Origin: Treponema bryantii NK4A124
Lineage (GTDB): Bacteria; Spirochaetota; Spirochaetia; Treponematales; Treponemataceae
Assembly (NCBI RefSeq): GCF_000421345.1
Contig: NZ_ATWV01000012.1
Span: 1 to 64,000, forward strand
Reading direction: 5' to 3'
DNA length: 64,000 nt
This document shows, piece after piece, positions 24,731 through 33,229 of this stretch (position 1 is the stretch's first letter; each line of letters opens with the position of its first letter). The translations under genes and the position numbers were made by a program. Under the pieces are notes generated by a model. It saw only the letters and a list, made by a program, of their open reading frames with translations. It was not told the DNA's origin and ran no database searches.

Positions 24731-26626
24731 TTAATTCTTGCCGTATTTTCCTGCAAATTCGTTTGCAGGAATAGGTTGAGAGAAAACAAAGCCCTGGAGG
24801 TAGTCGCAGCCGATGTCTCTCATGGTATCGGCTAGCTCCAGGCTTTCAATTCCTTCTGCTGTAACAGTAAAGCCCATCTGTTTGATTGTCTGAACCAGCG
24901 TTGGAAGAATCTTATCTTTTTCCTTAAAATAATCCCATACAAATTCCATATCGAGCTTCACGTTGATAAAAGGACATTTTTTCATTCTTGCGATATTTGA
25001 ATAACCGCGTCCATAATCATCAAGGGCAAAACAGAAGCCGGCAGCCTTCATAGCTTCCATCTGTTTTTTAAGAAGCTCATAATCAATCATGGACTCTTCT
25101 GTAATTTCAAGGTGAATCTTTTCTGCGGGAATGTCATATTTCTTGAGAATCGCCGTAAAATTATCGCAAAGGTCGCGGCGCAGGAATTGAATAGGCGAAA
25201 GGTTTACATTAATCCAGGAAAGCCCCATAGCTTCAATATCATTATCATGCAGAAACTGGCAGGTCTTTTCAAACATCTGCTTGCCAAGTATATTAATGCG
25301 GCCGTTCTTTTCTGCTATAGGAATAAACTGTGAAGGCGGAATGATTTCCCCGTTTGAATCCCGGATTCTTGCAAGAGCTTCTGCACCTGTAAGTTTTTGA
25401 CTTCTGGCATCAACAACCGGCTGAAGATATAATTCAATAGAATTGTGTTCGATTGCAAGTTCAACAGCTCTCTTAGTATGCTTGTTCTGTTCAATCTGTT
25501 CTACCTGCTCAATTGTAACATTCAGCTCTGCCTGATTTTTAGATTGAATATCAGTTAGTGAAGTAAGCATGGTAGTAAAAAGTAAATCACGGTCGCAGGA
25601 AATTGTTTCCGGATTTAACTGGGCAAAGCTGATTTCCAAAAATAAATCTATATCTTCGCCTGTATTCCAGGCAGAATCAAAACGGTTACGAATTTTATTT
25701 TTGATTTCCTCTGCCTGTGAATAATCTTTTCCTACAAGAACAAATCTTCCGTCGCGCAAATAAAAAATCATAAGCTTTGGAAAAGTCTGCTTTAAGAAAG
25801 AACCAATCAGAGAAAGCCCCTTATCGGTCTGGTTGTTAGAATAAATGTCGCGCAGCTCGCCGTAATTATGAATTGTAAAGCCTAGAATTAAAGGGTATTT
25901 TCCGGCCTTCATTTCCATAAATAAATGCATCAGGGCCTTACGGTTAAAGGCGCCGCTCTTTTCTTCAATAAATAAGGCTGGATTTTCAAAGGCCAGATAA
26001 ATTACGATTATTGAAACCAGAGTAAAGAAGTTCATTATTAAATAACGGGGATAAACAATTCTCAGTGTATAGCCTGTAAGAAGAACAAGATTATATCCAA
26101 GGCAGAAAATAAATTCTCCGGTAGAAATGTTTTTGCGGTAGCGAATTACATAGATAATTGAAAGAATAACATAATAATAAGCACAGACGTAAATCAGACA
26201 ATAAAGCGGTCCCTGAGAGTATTTTCCGGATTCTGAAATTCTAAAAATAGTTTCAAAAAAGAAATTAAGAAGAACAAAGATATGAGCAGCAAGAGTCGGA
26301 ATAAGGAAGATAAGAATTTCTTTTTTAGAAGTTCTCATATCTTTCTTAACAATAATGGTTGTAAACATTAAGAAGCAGAAAGTTCTTTGGAGAAATAAAA
26401 TAAAGAAAACAATATTCTGAAGTCTTAAAATACATGGATCAAGGTAGTTAAAGTGTTCCAGACAATAAGAACTTACAACATCAACAAAAAGGGTAAGCAG
26501 ATCAATTACAATAATATAGATAAAGGCTCTGTTGATTTTGATGGGTAGGCGGGGCTGAGTAAAATAGAAAATAAGGAAGGTGCCTATGATGACACATTCC
26601 GGAAGGATGAGATTATAATTCCACAA
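24731..26626 (-). CDS. membrane protein with degenerate GGDEF and EAL domains (c-di-GMP phosphodiesterase)
   Basis: A 631-aa protein. The N-terminal 220 residues hold seven or eight hydrophobic segments. Residues about 235-370 are a degenerate GGDEF-like domain. Residues about 385-625 are an EAL domain with EAL in TGAEALARIRDS, NVSPIQF-like NVNLSPIQFLR, EITEESMI, DDYGRGYSN, KLDMEFV and AEGIES, all of the usual catalytic set, so it should hydrolyse c-di-GMP. The only plausible start is TTG at 26626, which lies inside the T-tract of the GH16 terminator, with GAGGGGG of the hairpin arm as the only Shine-Dalgarno. Confidence 0.85.
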   Translation of the reverse strand: MWNYNLILPECVIIGTFLIFYFTQPRLPIKINRAFIYIIVIDLLTLFVDVVSSYCLEHFNYLDPCILRLQNIVFFILFLQRTFCFLMFTTIIVKKDMRTSKKEILIFLIPTLAAHIFVLLNFFFETIFRISESGKYSQGPLYCLIYVCAYYYVILSIIYVIRYRKNISTGEFIFCLGYNLVLLTGYTLRIVYPRYLIMNFFTLVSIIVIYLAFENPALFIEEKSGAFNRKALMHLFMEMKAGKYPLILGFTIHNYGELRDIYSNNQTDKGLSLIGSFLKQTFPKLMIFYLRDGRFVLVGKDYSQAEEIKNKIRNRFDSAWNTGEDIDLFLEISFAQLNPETISCDRDLLFTTMLTSLTDIQSKNQAELNVTIEQVEQIEQNKHTKRAVELAIEHNSIELYLQPVVDARSQKLTGAEALARIRDSNGEIIPPSQFIPIAEKNGRINILGKQMFEKTCQFLHDNDIEAMGLSWINVNLSPIQFLRRDLCDNFTAILKKYDIPAEKIHLEITEESMIDYELLKKQMEAMKAAGFCFALDDYGRGYSNIARMKKCPFINVKLDMEFVWDYFKEKDKILPTLVQTIKQMGFTVTAEGIESLELADTMRDIGCDYLQGFVFSQPIPANEFAGKYGKN

Positions 26627-26632
26627 AATAAA

Positions 26633-26670
26633 ACCCCCTCATAAGGTTATTTCTTTAATTATGAGGGGGT
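26633..26670 (-). terminator. terminator of the GH16 gene overlapping the start of the EAL gene
   Basis: Arms ACCCCCTCAT and ATGAGGGGGT, 10 bp, loop 18 nt; on the minus strand TTTTATTTTG follows. The 3' arm provides the only purine-rich sequence before the TTG start of the EAL gene. Confidence 0.8.
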
Positions 26671-26717
26671 ATTAACAAATATGCAAATAACAATTTGTTA
26701 TGAGTTTTTAAGATTAA

Positions 26718-28199
26718 TTACAACTCTTCCTGAGTAACGCTTACATTTCCAATCCAGACATCATTTGTGTCCAGGCCAAGATTAAATTCCAGGCGGGCTG
26801 TAGGGTCTGTATCATTTTCCATTGTAAAGAAGTATGAAAAATGCTGACTATCGGTCGTTAGTTCAGGATAGTATTCCGGTGAATAAACTGCCCAGCTGTT
26901 GTCTGCGTCGCCGCCAAGTTTTACTGCAATTTTGCGTGCTGCACTAGCTTTAGCGTCAAACTGGATTTTGTAAGAGTAACCCTTTGCAACCGGCAGGTGC
27001 TGAATCAGCTGAACAGAATAATTCTGATTTCCCGGGTTTGTGATTTTTACACGGCGGCCTTCGCCTTCTGCAGAAGATACTGCTTTTCCGCCAAAATCAG
27101 AAAGTGCAAGAAAATACCATACTCGCTCTTTTACATCCATATTCTCGTTAGAAGACATACCTGCATTTTTACCTTCGCAGACAGCCTTTGAAAGCTTAGA
27201 GTCAAAAATAAAGTTACGTCCATCAGCAGTTTCAAAAGATTTGAACTTAGTTTCATCGCGCTCCGGGGTAGGGCGCTTTACTTCTGTTGCATAAGCTTCA
27301 TCCTTGTCGTAAACGCGAACCCAGTCTACCAGCATCTGAGCAGGAAGGTCTGAATCTTCCGGTGCAACTACGCCGTCGTAATTACCACCAAGGGCAAAGT
27401 TCAAAAGAATGTAGAAAGGTTTATCATAAGGAGCAGGGTAGGCATATGGTTCAGATTCGCCGGCTCCCAAAGACCACCACTGTGAGGTTTCGTAATATTT
27501 GTTACCGTCAACTAACCAGCGGAGAAGACCAGGTTCCCATTCAAGAGAGTAAACGTGGTAGTCTGCAATAGTTTCTCCGCTAGGGAACTTATACATTCCG
27601 CCTGTATATTTGTTTCCTGGCCAGGCCTGACCAAAGTGCACAGTTCCGTAAACACGGTTTGGCAGACGGCCCTTTGCTTCGAGAATATCAATTTCTCCGG
27701 AAGAAGCCCATACACCATAATCAGTTGTTGCAGGAAGCAGCCAGAAAGCAGGCCAGATTCCGTTTCCGGTTGGCATTTTGATTCTTGCTTCAATGCGGCC
27801 GTAGGTTTTTGTAAAGAGCTCTGTACCGTCATCTTTTACTGTTCGCAGTCGGGCAGAGGTGTAAGACATGCCTTCGTAATTTTCTTTGCGGGCTTCGAGA
27901 ACAAGGTTGCCGTCTTTTACACTGGCATTTTCCTTGCGGTAATACTGGAGCTCATTATTACCCCAGCCAACAAGACCATACTGGCTTCCGGTTCCAATCT
28001 GAAAGTCCCATTTTGTGGTGTCAATTTCTTTTCCGTTGAACTCATCGTTCCATACAAGGTGCCAGCCGGCAGGCGCCTGGACTTTGGCAGTCTTTCCACC
28101 ATTTTTATTACAGCTGGTCAAACTAACAATCGTTAGTAATACAAGACCTGTTGTGGCACCTGCTGCAAAAGCCTTACTTAATTGTGAATATTTTTTCAT
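26718..28199 (-). CDS. GH16 beta-1,3-glucanase lipoprotein with C-terminal carbohydrate-binding domain
   Basis: A 493-aa lipoprotein (lipobox SLTSC, Cys about 31). Residues about 45-300 are a GH16 laminarinase-like domain with catalytic GEIDILE (about 168-174), WNDEFNG and WPAFWLLP. Residues about 330-490 resemble a CBM4/9-type domain. It probably cuts beta-1,3- or mixed-linked glucans at the cell surface. The start at 28199 is favoured by AAGGAGATGCAG-ATG. The GH30 gene lies upstream on the same strand, with only a palindromic repeat between them, so they probably form a glucan-use operon. Confidence 0.92.
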   Translation of the reverse strand: MKKYSQLSKAFAAGATTGLVLLTIVSLTSCNKNGGKTAKVQAPAGWHLVWNDEFNGKEIDTTKWDFQIGTGSQYGLVGWGNNELQYYRKENASVKDGNLVLEARKENYEGMSYTSARLRTVKDDGTELFTKTYGRIEARIKMPTGNGIWPAFWLLPATTDYGVWASSGEIDILEAKGRLPNRVYGTVHFGQAWPGNKYTGGMYKFPSGETIADYHVYSLEWEPGLLRWLVDGNKYYETSQWWSLGAGESEPYAYPAPYDKPFYILLNFALGGNYDGVVAPEDSDLPAQMLVDWVRVYDKDEAYATEVKRPTPERDETKFKSFETADGRNFIFDSKLSKAVCEGKNAGMSSNENMDVKERVWYFLALSDFGGKAVSSAEGEGRRVKITNPGNQNYSVQLIQHLPVAKGYSYKIQFDAKASAARKIAVKLGGDADNSWAVYSPEYYPELTTDSQHFSYFFTMENDTDPTARLEFNLGLDTNDVWIGNVSVTQEEL

Positions 28200-28219
28200 C
28201 TGCATCTCCTTATTTTAGC

Positions 28220-28246
28220 TTCCCGGTTCAAGCCCGGGAATGACAT
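28220..28246. repeat. palindromic repeat of the TTCCCGG...CCCGGGAATGACA type
   Basis: TTCCCGG (28220-28226) / CCCGGGAA (28233-28240), followed by TGACA. Related copies lie at 35588-35667 and 40731-40756. Confidence 0.65.
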
Positions 28247-28247
28247 G

Positions 28248-29732
28248 TTATTTTAATATCCAGGTTTGAATTGCACGTGGCGGGCACTTAAGGTAAAGAG
28301 GAGCTGCCGGATTGCCGGACTCTGCCTTTGCGCCATCCTTTGAGTTTGCCGCAGTGCGGGCTTTTTCCCAGTCGCGCAGGTCTGCAGTCTGCACGCCACC
28401 GGCTGCTTCAATTTTGAACTCAAAGGCCAGGTCTGCTTCTGTACGGTTTGTAACAATCAGAACAATGCTTCCATCCGGATTCTTAAAGGCTACAGTTTCT
28501 GCTTCGTCAGTAAGGTGACCGCTAACAGTGGCCGGTGTCATCCATGAGAAAAAGTCGGAAGAAACCCGCACCGCTCCAGGCTTTATAAAACGACTGAAAT
28601 GTCCTATATAATAGTAAGAACTCTGAAAGTGGAGTTCGCCTTTTTCTTCATCAGCTAAGATAGGAGCATCGCAGTAGTTACCAACATGGTTAGGACCACC
28701 CTTCATATCAAGAACAATGTTCCAGTCAATCCATTTAGTACAGCCGCTTCTAAGGTCGTTAATAATGTTATGGGCATAACGCTCACCTGTAAACCAGGCA
28801 CCATTACGAGGGCCGCCTTCAATACAGCCTTCTGTAAAAATCAGGTCAATGTCTGGGTAGCGCTTTGCAATTTCTTTAATGTTGTCGTACTGGTCACCCG
28901 AGTACCAGTGGAAGGCAAGACCCGCAACATATTTAGAAGCACCTGGAACCTTAAGAGATTCTTCCAGACGTTCAAGAGCCAGGTCACGGTTATGATCCCA
29001 GATGTAAATTTTTACATCGCCAAGACCTGCCTTTTCGAGTGCCGGTCCAAGATATTGTGCGGCAAATTCACCCTCTTCCTTAGCAGAGTATTCGCAGGAA
29101 TCCCAGGACTGCACAGCAGCCGGTTCATTCTGTATTGTGACAAAGCTGATTTTAATATCACGCTCTGCCATCTTTTTAATAAAAGTCACAAAATACTGGG
29201 CCCACAATTCTCTATAGCAGTCGAGGAGGTGGCCGCCATGGTTCATATCACCGTTGTCTTTCATCCATAATGGAGGAGACCATGGGCTCATCAAGAATTG
29301 AACGTCACTACCTTCGTTCTTAGCAATTCTTTGAACATCCATAGTCAATGGAGAAATATATTTGTCGGTGCGGTCCATAGAAAAAGACTTGAGCCTTTCA
29401 TCTTTTTCTGGAACGCAGGCCCAGTTATCAAGAGAAAAATCACAGGAATTCATATGGATGCGGGCAAAATGGTAAGCATTACCTGTTTTAGGATTATAGT
29501 AGGCTTCAATAGCCTGCTTACGTACCTGAGATGGGAGACGAGAAAGCACATAGCCTGAAGATTCAGTTAAAGCTCCTCCAAAGCCGTAAAACTTCTGAAA
29601 GCTTTCTTCCGGCTTAAGGTTGAGAGTGGTTGGAATCCAGCCTCCGGCTTCGTAGATTCTATCTTCCGGAGAAAGTTCCCAAATGCGTTCTGCAGTATCC
29701 TTTGCAGTTTCGTATAGTTTTTCAATTTTCAT
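28248..29732 (-). CDS. GH30 family glycoside hydrolase
   Basis: A 494-aa protein without a signal peptide, so cytoplasmic. GH30 landmarks: FYGFGGALTESSGYVLSRL, ARIHMNSCDFS, SPWSPPLWMKDNGDM, acid/base Glu in TIQNEP (about residue 203) and nucleophile Glu in IFTEGC (about 302). The family includes beta-1,6-glucanases, beta-glucosidases and glucosylceramidases. Beside a secreted GH16, breakdown of imported beta-glucan oligosaccharides is the most likely role; exact linkage cannot be told. No transporter gene accompanies it. Confidence 0.9.
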   Translation of the reverse strand: MKIEKLYETAKDTAERIWELSPEDRIYEAGGWIPTTLNLKPEESFQKFYGFGGALTESSGYVLSRLPSQVRKQAIEAYYNPKTGNAYHFARIHMNSCDFSLDNWACVPEKDERLKSFSMDRTDKYISPLTMDVQRIAKNEGSDVQFLMSPWSPPLWMKDNGDMNHGGHLLDCYRELWAQYFVTFIKKMAERDIKISFVTIQNEPAAVQSWDSCEYSAKEEGEFAAQYLGPALEKAGLGDVKIYIWDHNRDLALERLEESLKVPGASKYVAGLAFHWYSGDQYDNIKEIAKRYPDIDLIFTEGCIEGGPRNGAWFTGERYAHNIINDLRSGCTKWIDWNIVLDMKGGPNHVGNYCDAPILADEEKGELHFQSSYYYIGHFSRFIKPGAVRVSSDFFSWMTPATVSGHLTDEAETVAFKNPDGSIVLIVTNRTEADLAFEFKIEAAGGVQTADLRDWEKARTAANSKDGAKAESGNPAAPLYLKCPPRAIQTWILK

Positions 29733-29806
29733 GCCTTGAGTATAAACTCGGATAAGGCATTGTGAAAGTTTGATAATTTTCTAAATGGTGTAAAATTTTC
29801 GGCTGT

Positions 29807-30601
29807 TTATGAAAGGAAAAGAGTTCCAGTAGCAGCGTCGTCGTATAGCGAGGCGAGAGCATTTTCTTTACCGCCGTTTGCCAGAAGCATATCAATTCCG
29901 TATTCAGTAACCTTTTCTGCGGCCTGAATCTTTGTTTCCATACCGCCTGTACCAAAGGCATTTGTTTCGCCAATTTTTATGGATTTTCGCAGCTCCGGAA
30001 TAGATTCTACACTTTCAATCAGCTTTGCATCCGGATTTGTTTTAGGATTATCAGAATAAACGCCGTCTATATCGCTGAAGAGAATAAGCAGGTCTGCAGA
30101 CCAGAGAATTGCTGTGAGGGCGCTCAGGTTATCGTTATCGCCGATTTTAATTTCGTCGTAGCTTACACTGTCGTTTTCGTTGATGATGGGTACAACACCT
30201 TCGTCTACCAGAGTGAAAAGTGTGTTGCGGATGTTGAGACTGCGGTGTTCGTTTTCAAAATCATCTTTTGTAAGCAGCAGCTGGCCAATGTGAAGCTCCT
30301 GTTTCTGGAAAGCCTTACGCCACTGGTGCATAAGCTCAACCTGGCCAATCGAACAAAGGGCCTGACGGTAGTGAACATCCTTTTTGCGGGCCCATTCCTT
30401 AGTAGTAGAAACACCTGCAACCTGAGCACCGGAAGAAACCAGAATAATCTGTTTTCCCTGCTTTATGAGGTTTGCGCACTGCTCGGCAAAAGAAAGCATA
30501 AAGTCCAGATTGATTGTACCGTCTGCTTTTGCCAGAGTGTTGCTGCCGATTTTAATTACTATTTTACGTGCCTTTTTTAGGCTTTCGTTTATTTTACTCA
30601 T
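29807..30601 (-). CDS. proB: glutamate 5-kinase, short form without PUA domain
   Basis: A 264-aa amino-acid kinase catalysing the first step of proline synthesis. Motifs: IVIKIGSNTL, ILVSSGAQVAGV, INENDSVSYDEIKIGDNDNLSALTA and FGTGGMETKIQAA. It lacks the C-terminal PUA domain of the E. coli enzyme, a common short form. It overlaps proA by 4 bp (ATGA) and follows it in the operon. Confidence 0.95.
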   Translation of the reverse strand: MSKINESLKKARKIVIKIGSNTLAKADGTINLDFMLSFAEQCANLIKQGKQIILVSSGAQVAGVSTTKEWARKKDVHYRQALCSIGQVELMHQWRKAFQKQELHIGQLLLTKDDFENEHRSLNIRNTLFTLVDEGVVPIINENDSVSYDEIKIGDNDNLSALTAILWSADLLILFSDIDGVYSDNPKTNPDAKLIESVESIPELRKSIKIGETNAFGTGGMETKIQAAEKVTEYGIDMLLANGGKENALASLYDDAATGTLFLS

Positions 30602-31887
30602 CTTATCTGTCCTTCGCCGTCTATTAAGTATTTTGTTGTTGTAAGCACTTTAATTCCCATTGGGCCGCGGGCGTGCAGCTTCTGGGTTGAGATTCCGAGT
30701 TCGGCACCAAAGCCAAACTCGCCGCCGTCTGTAAAGCGGGTGCTGGCATTTACGTAAACACAAGAGGCATCAATCATAGACTGGAAGAGTCTGGTGTTAG
30801 CCCGGCTTTCAGAAATTATGCTTTCGCTGTGCTTTGTGTTGTGAGAGTTGATATAGCTGATTGCTTCTTCAATTGAATCTACAACCTTGATGCAGCATTC
30901 GTAATCAAGATATTCGTTGCCAAAGTCGGCATCGGTAGCGGGAAGAAGGGTGGTTTCGATACGTCCGCTTTGCGGACACTCAACCACCGCATTTTTCAGA
31001 ATCTCGAATGCTTGCTCGTCGGCATGCAGCTTTACACGGCCTGCAAACTTTGCTTCCAGCTTTGGAAGGAAGGCTTCGGCTACGGCTTTGTGCACTACAA
31101 TACACTCAATCGCATTACAAACGCTTGGGCGTTGAATCTTTGCGTTTTCGGCAATTGTGCAGGCCATATCAAGATTTGCTTCGCTGTCTACATAAAGATG
31201 ACAAACTCCGCTTCCGGTTTCAATAACCGGCACTTTTGCATTTCTTACAACATTTTCAATCAGCTTTTTACCGCCGCGTGGCAGACATACATCAATCATA
31301 CCAACAGCATTCAAAATCTGGTCTACATCGCTGTGGTCGTGGTCGCGGACCTCTACAAGTTCAATAGCTTCAGGCACGCCACCTTCCACAGCAGCCAGAG
31401 CCTCGCGGATTACGCGGACAATTTCCACATTAGATTTATAAGAAGATGAAGAACCTCGCAGCAAAATTGCGTTTCCGCTTTTGTAAGCAAGACTAAAAGC
31501 GTCTACAGTTACGTTAGGGCGGTTTTCATAAATAATTGCAACAACTCCAAGAGGTACACGAACCTGGCGGATTGTCATTCCATTAGGAGTTTTCCAGCCG
31601 GCAACTTCTTCGCCAACGGGGTCTGTCTGGCCAATTACAAGGCGGAGGCTTTCGATAATTCCGTCAATTCTTTTGTCATTAAGCAAAAGGCGGTCAATAA
31701 TAGACTCGCTCATTCCGTTTGCGCGTGCCGCATCAATATCAGCTTTGTTAGCAGAAATAATGGAAGCACGGTTTTTGTCCAGAGCTTCTGCAACGGCTGC
31801 AAGGGCGCGGTTTTTTTCGCTGGCATTCTGCAAGGCAAGCTTCTGGCTGGCAGATCGCAGGGAATCGGTTGTTTTTTTCAGGTCCAT
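30598..31887 (-). CDS. proA: glutamate-5-semialdehyde dehydrogenase (gamma-glutamyl phosphate reductase)
   Basis: A 429-aa NADPH enzyme of the second proline step. Motifs: VAIIYENRPNVTVDAFSLAYKSGNAILLRG, the active-site Cys in RPSVCNAIECIVVH, and FTDGGEFGFGAELGISTQKLHARGP. The start is at 31887 (MDLKK) after GGAGAAAACT. An insertion VVECPQSGRIETT (about residues 304-316) is encoded exactly by the palindromic repeat 30949-30988. Other ProA proteins run directly from this helix to the PATxxD segment. The frame and the rest of the enzyme are intact, so it is probably active. Confidence 0.95.
   Translation of the reverse strand: MDLKKTTDSLRSASQKLALQNASEKNRALAAVAEALDKNRASIISANKADIDAARANGMSESIIDRLLLNDKRIDGIIESLRLVIGQTDPVGEEVAGWKTPNGMTIRQVRVPLGVVAIIYENRPNVTVDAFSLAYKSGNAILLRGSSSSYKSNVEIVRVIREALAAVEGGVPEAIELVEVRDHDHSDVDQILNAVGMIDVCLPRGGKKLIENVVRNAKVPVIETGSGVCHLYVDSEANLDMACTIAENAKIQRPSVCNAIECIVVHKAVAEAFLPKLEAKFAGRVKLHADEQAFEILKNAVVECPQSGRIETTLLPATDADFGNEYLDYECCIKVVDSIEEAISYINSHNTKHSESIISESRANTRLFQSMIDASCVYVNASTRFTDGGEFGFGAELGISTQKLHARGPMGIKVLTTTKYLIDGEGQIR
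30949..30988. repeat. palindromic repeat inserted in frame in proA, copy 2
   Basis: Arms GGTGGTTTCGATACG and TCAACCACC around the hairpin TCCGC-TTT-GCGGA. Same family as 386-420 and 51002-51038, which are intergenic. Confidence 0.85.
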
Positions 31888-31905
31888 AGTTTTCTCCAAA
31901 AAAAA

Positions 31906-31930
31906 AGACCGGAACTTTTCGCTCCGGTCT
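31906..31930 (-). terminator. Rho-independent terminator after the 31944 gene
   Basis: AGACCGGA / TCCGGTCT stem; nine T on the minus strand. It ends about 20 bp before the proA ATG. Confidence 0.85.
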
Positions 31931-31943
31931 GCTTAGTCAATTT

Positions 31944-32465
31944 TTAGTAGTTTGCAAGGAAATACATTCCCAGCAGCATAGCTAACCGGCATTTTTCTTC
32001 TGACCATTCAGTTTTGGGAGGAAGGTTTGAAATGTACCACCAGAAAATTCCGAATTCAGGATCAATGCGGAGAGTATATTCTGCAAAGTCAGGAGTGTCC
32101 GGTTTCTGTCCGAACATCAAAAATACTGCCTGATTAATCAACTGCAAAAAGAGAACGTAATTATCTTTCCATGATTTGTTACTCAGGAAAACGTCAAGCT
32201 GGTAAAGAAGCTGATCCTTCAAAGCAATGTCAGATTTTTCAACCCAAGTCTTCTGAATCAGCAGGGTTAAGTTGTTCTTGAAACTTGAAACCAGTTTTTC
32301 AACGGCTTCTTCCTTCATTTTAGAAAAACCCTTTCCAAAACCAAACGCAGCAGCAATTGCATCAGCAGACGATTCGTAACCCTTTTCTTTATTAAGGAAA
32401 ACAGAAAGCGAATCTATTGTTTTTTTGTCTAAAAATTCAGTAATCAAGTCAGCCTGTTTAGTCAT
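31944..32465 (-). CDS. hypothetical soluble protein
   Basis: A 173-aa protein, from the ATG at 32465 (MTKQADLITEF); a TTG 36 nt upstream is possible, and neither has a clear ribosome-binding site. All-helical and Phe/Trp-rich at the end (DPEFGIFWWYISNLPPKTEWSEEKCRLAMLLGMYFLANY). No family recognised. It is divergent from the feo operon and has its own terminator before proA. Confidence 0.55.
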   Translation of the reverse strand: MTKQADLITEFLDKKTIDSLSVFLNKEKGYESSADAIAAAFGFGKGFSKMKEEAVEKLVSSFKNNLTLLIQKTWVEKSDIALKDQLLYQLDVFLSNKSWKDNYVLFLQLINQAVFLMFGQKPDTPDFAEYTLRIDPEFGIFWWYISNLPPKTEWSEEKCRLAMLLGMYFLANY

Positions 32466-32591
32466 ACTGTAAATATTAAAGATTATTGCAGGCTTGGTCA
32501 ATAAGACTCTTCTATCCCTGGTATACTAGTATTTACTGCTTTCCTACTGTAAATTTGTATAAGGTAATATGTAATTTTTTTCGGGGCCTTA

Positions 32592-32680
32592 TTGACAAGT
32601 TAGGTAGTGCTAACTATAATGAATAAAATGTTAGCACTACCTAACTTTATTTTTTAACTTAAATGTTAGATAAAACTAAC
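32592..32680 (+). promoter_or_regulatory. feo promoter with three GTTAG-N6-CTAAC operators
   Basis: Perfect promoter TTGACA (32592-32597), 17 nt, TATAAT (32615-32620). Operator 1, GTTAGGTAGTGCTAAC (32599-32614), fills the spacer. Operator 2 (32630-32645) is its exact reverse complement, so the pair forms a large inverted repeat across the -10 and start point. Operator 3, GTTAGATAAAACTAAC, is at 32665-32680. Binding would block RNA polymerase directly. Confidence 0.85.
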
Positions 32681-32698
32681 TTTTAGGGGGCTAAAAAA

Positions 32699-32908
32699 AT
32701 GCCATTAACAATGGTAAATCAGGATGAGCATTTTCTGATTAAAAAAATCACAGGTAAAGAAGAAGTTCGTCGTTTTTTGGAAAATCTTGGCTTTGTCGCA
32801 GGAGCTGAGGTGTCTGTTGTTTCTAAAATCTGCGGAAATGTAATCGTTCAAATCAAAGAGAGCCGTGTTGCAATCAGCAAGGAAATGGCTCAGAAAATTA
32901 TAGTGTAA
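32699..32908 (+). CDS. feoA: FeoA, first copy
   Basis: A 69-aa SH3-like protein of the FeoA family, which assists the ferrous iron permease FeoB. Typical features are LENLGFVAGAEVSVVSK and a C-terminal RVAISKEMAQKI. It is the first gene of the feo operon, behind AGGGGG and a consensus promoter. It is separated from the second feoA by a palindromic repeat. Confidence 0.9.
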   Translation: MPLTMVNQDEHFLIKKITGKEEVRRFLENLGFVAGAEVSVVSKICGNVIVQIKESRVAISKEMAQKIIV

Positions 32909-32914
32909 GTTTTT

Positions 32915-32989
32915 CGTCATTGCGAGCGCAGCGAAGCAATCCAGCTCGGAAAATGGATTGCCACGTCGCTGCGCTCCTCGCAATGACGG
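32915..32989. repeat. palindromic repeat between the two feoA genes
   Basis: Outer arms CGTCATTGCGAGCGCAGCGA and its near-complement TCGCTGCGCTCCTCGCAATG, inner arms AATCCA / TGGATT. A member of the widespread TCATTGCGAG class of intergenic repeats. As RNA it would form a long stem within the feo message. Confidence 0.85.
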
Positions 32990-33010
32990 TGGAGTATAGG
33001 AGATAAAGTC

Positions 33011-33229
33011 ATGACATTACGTGAAACAAAAACTGGCCAGACAGTTAAAGTTGTAAAACTGAATGGCGAGGGTGCGGTAAAACGCCGCATTATGGACATG
33101 GGAATTACTAAAGGCGTAGAAATCTACGTTCGCAAGGTTGCACCTCTTGGAGATCCTGTGGAAGTCACAGTTCGAGGCTACGAGCTTTCTGTTCGCAAGG
33201 CCGATGCAGAAATGGTGGAGGTAGAATAA
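33011..33229 (+). CDS. feoA: FeoA, second copy
   Basis: A 72-aa FeoA with the more canonical sequence (GQTVKVVKLNGEGAVKRRIMDMGITKGVEIYVRKVAPLGDPVEVTVRGYELSVRKADA-type core: MDMGITKG, APLGDP, GYELSVRK). It ends in the ATG of feoB. Paired FeoA genes before FeoB are common in clostridia and spirochaetes. This copy is probably the direct FeoB partner. Confidence 0.95.
   Translation: MTLRETKTGQTVKVVKLNGEGAVKRRIMDMGITKGVEIYVRKVAPLGDPVEVTVRGYELSVRKADAEMVEVE

Noticed and set aside
28121-28140. CTAAC-AATC-GTTAG near the GH16 start as a member of the metal operator class
   Set aside because: The half-sites are in the opposite order and lie inside the coding sequence.
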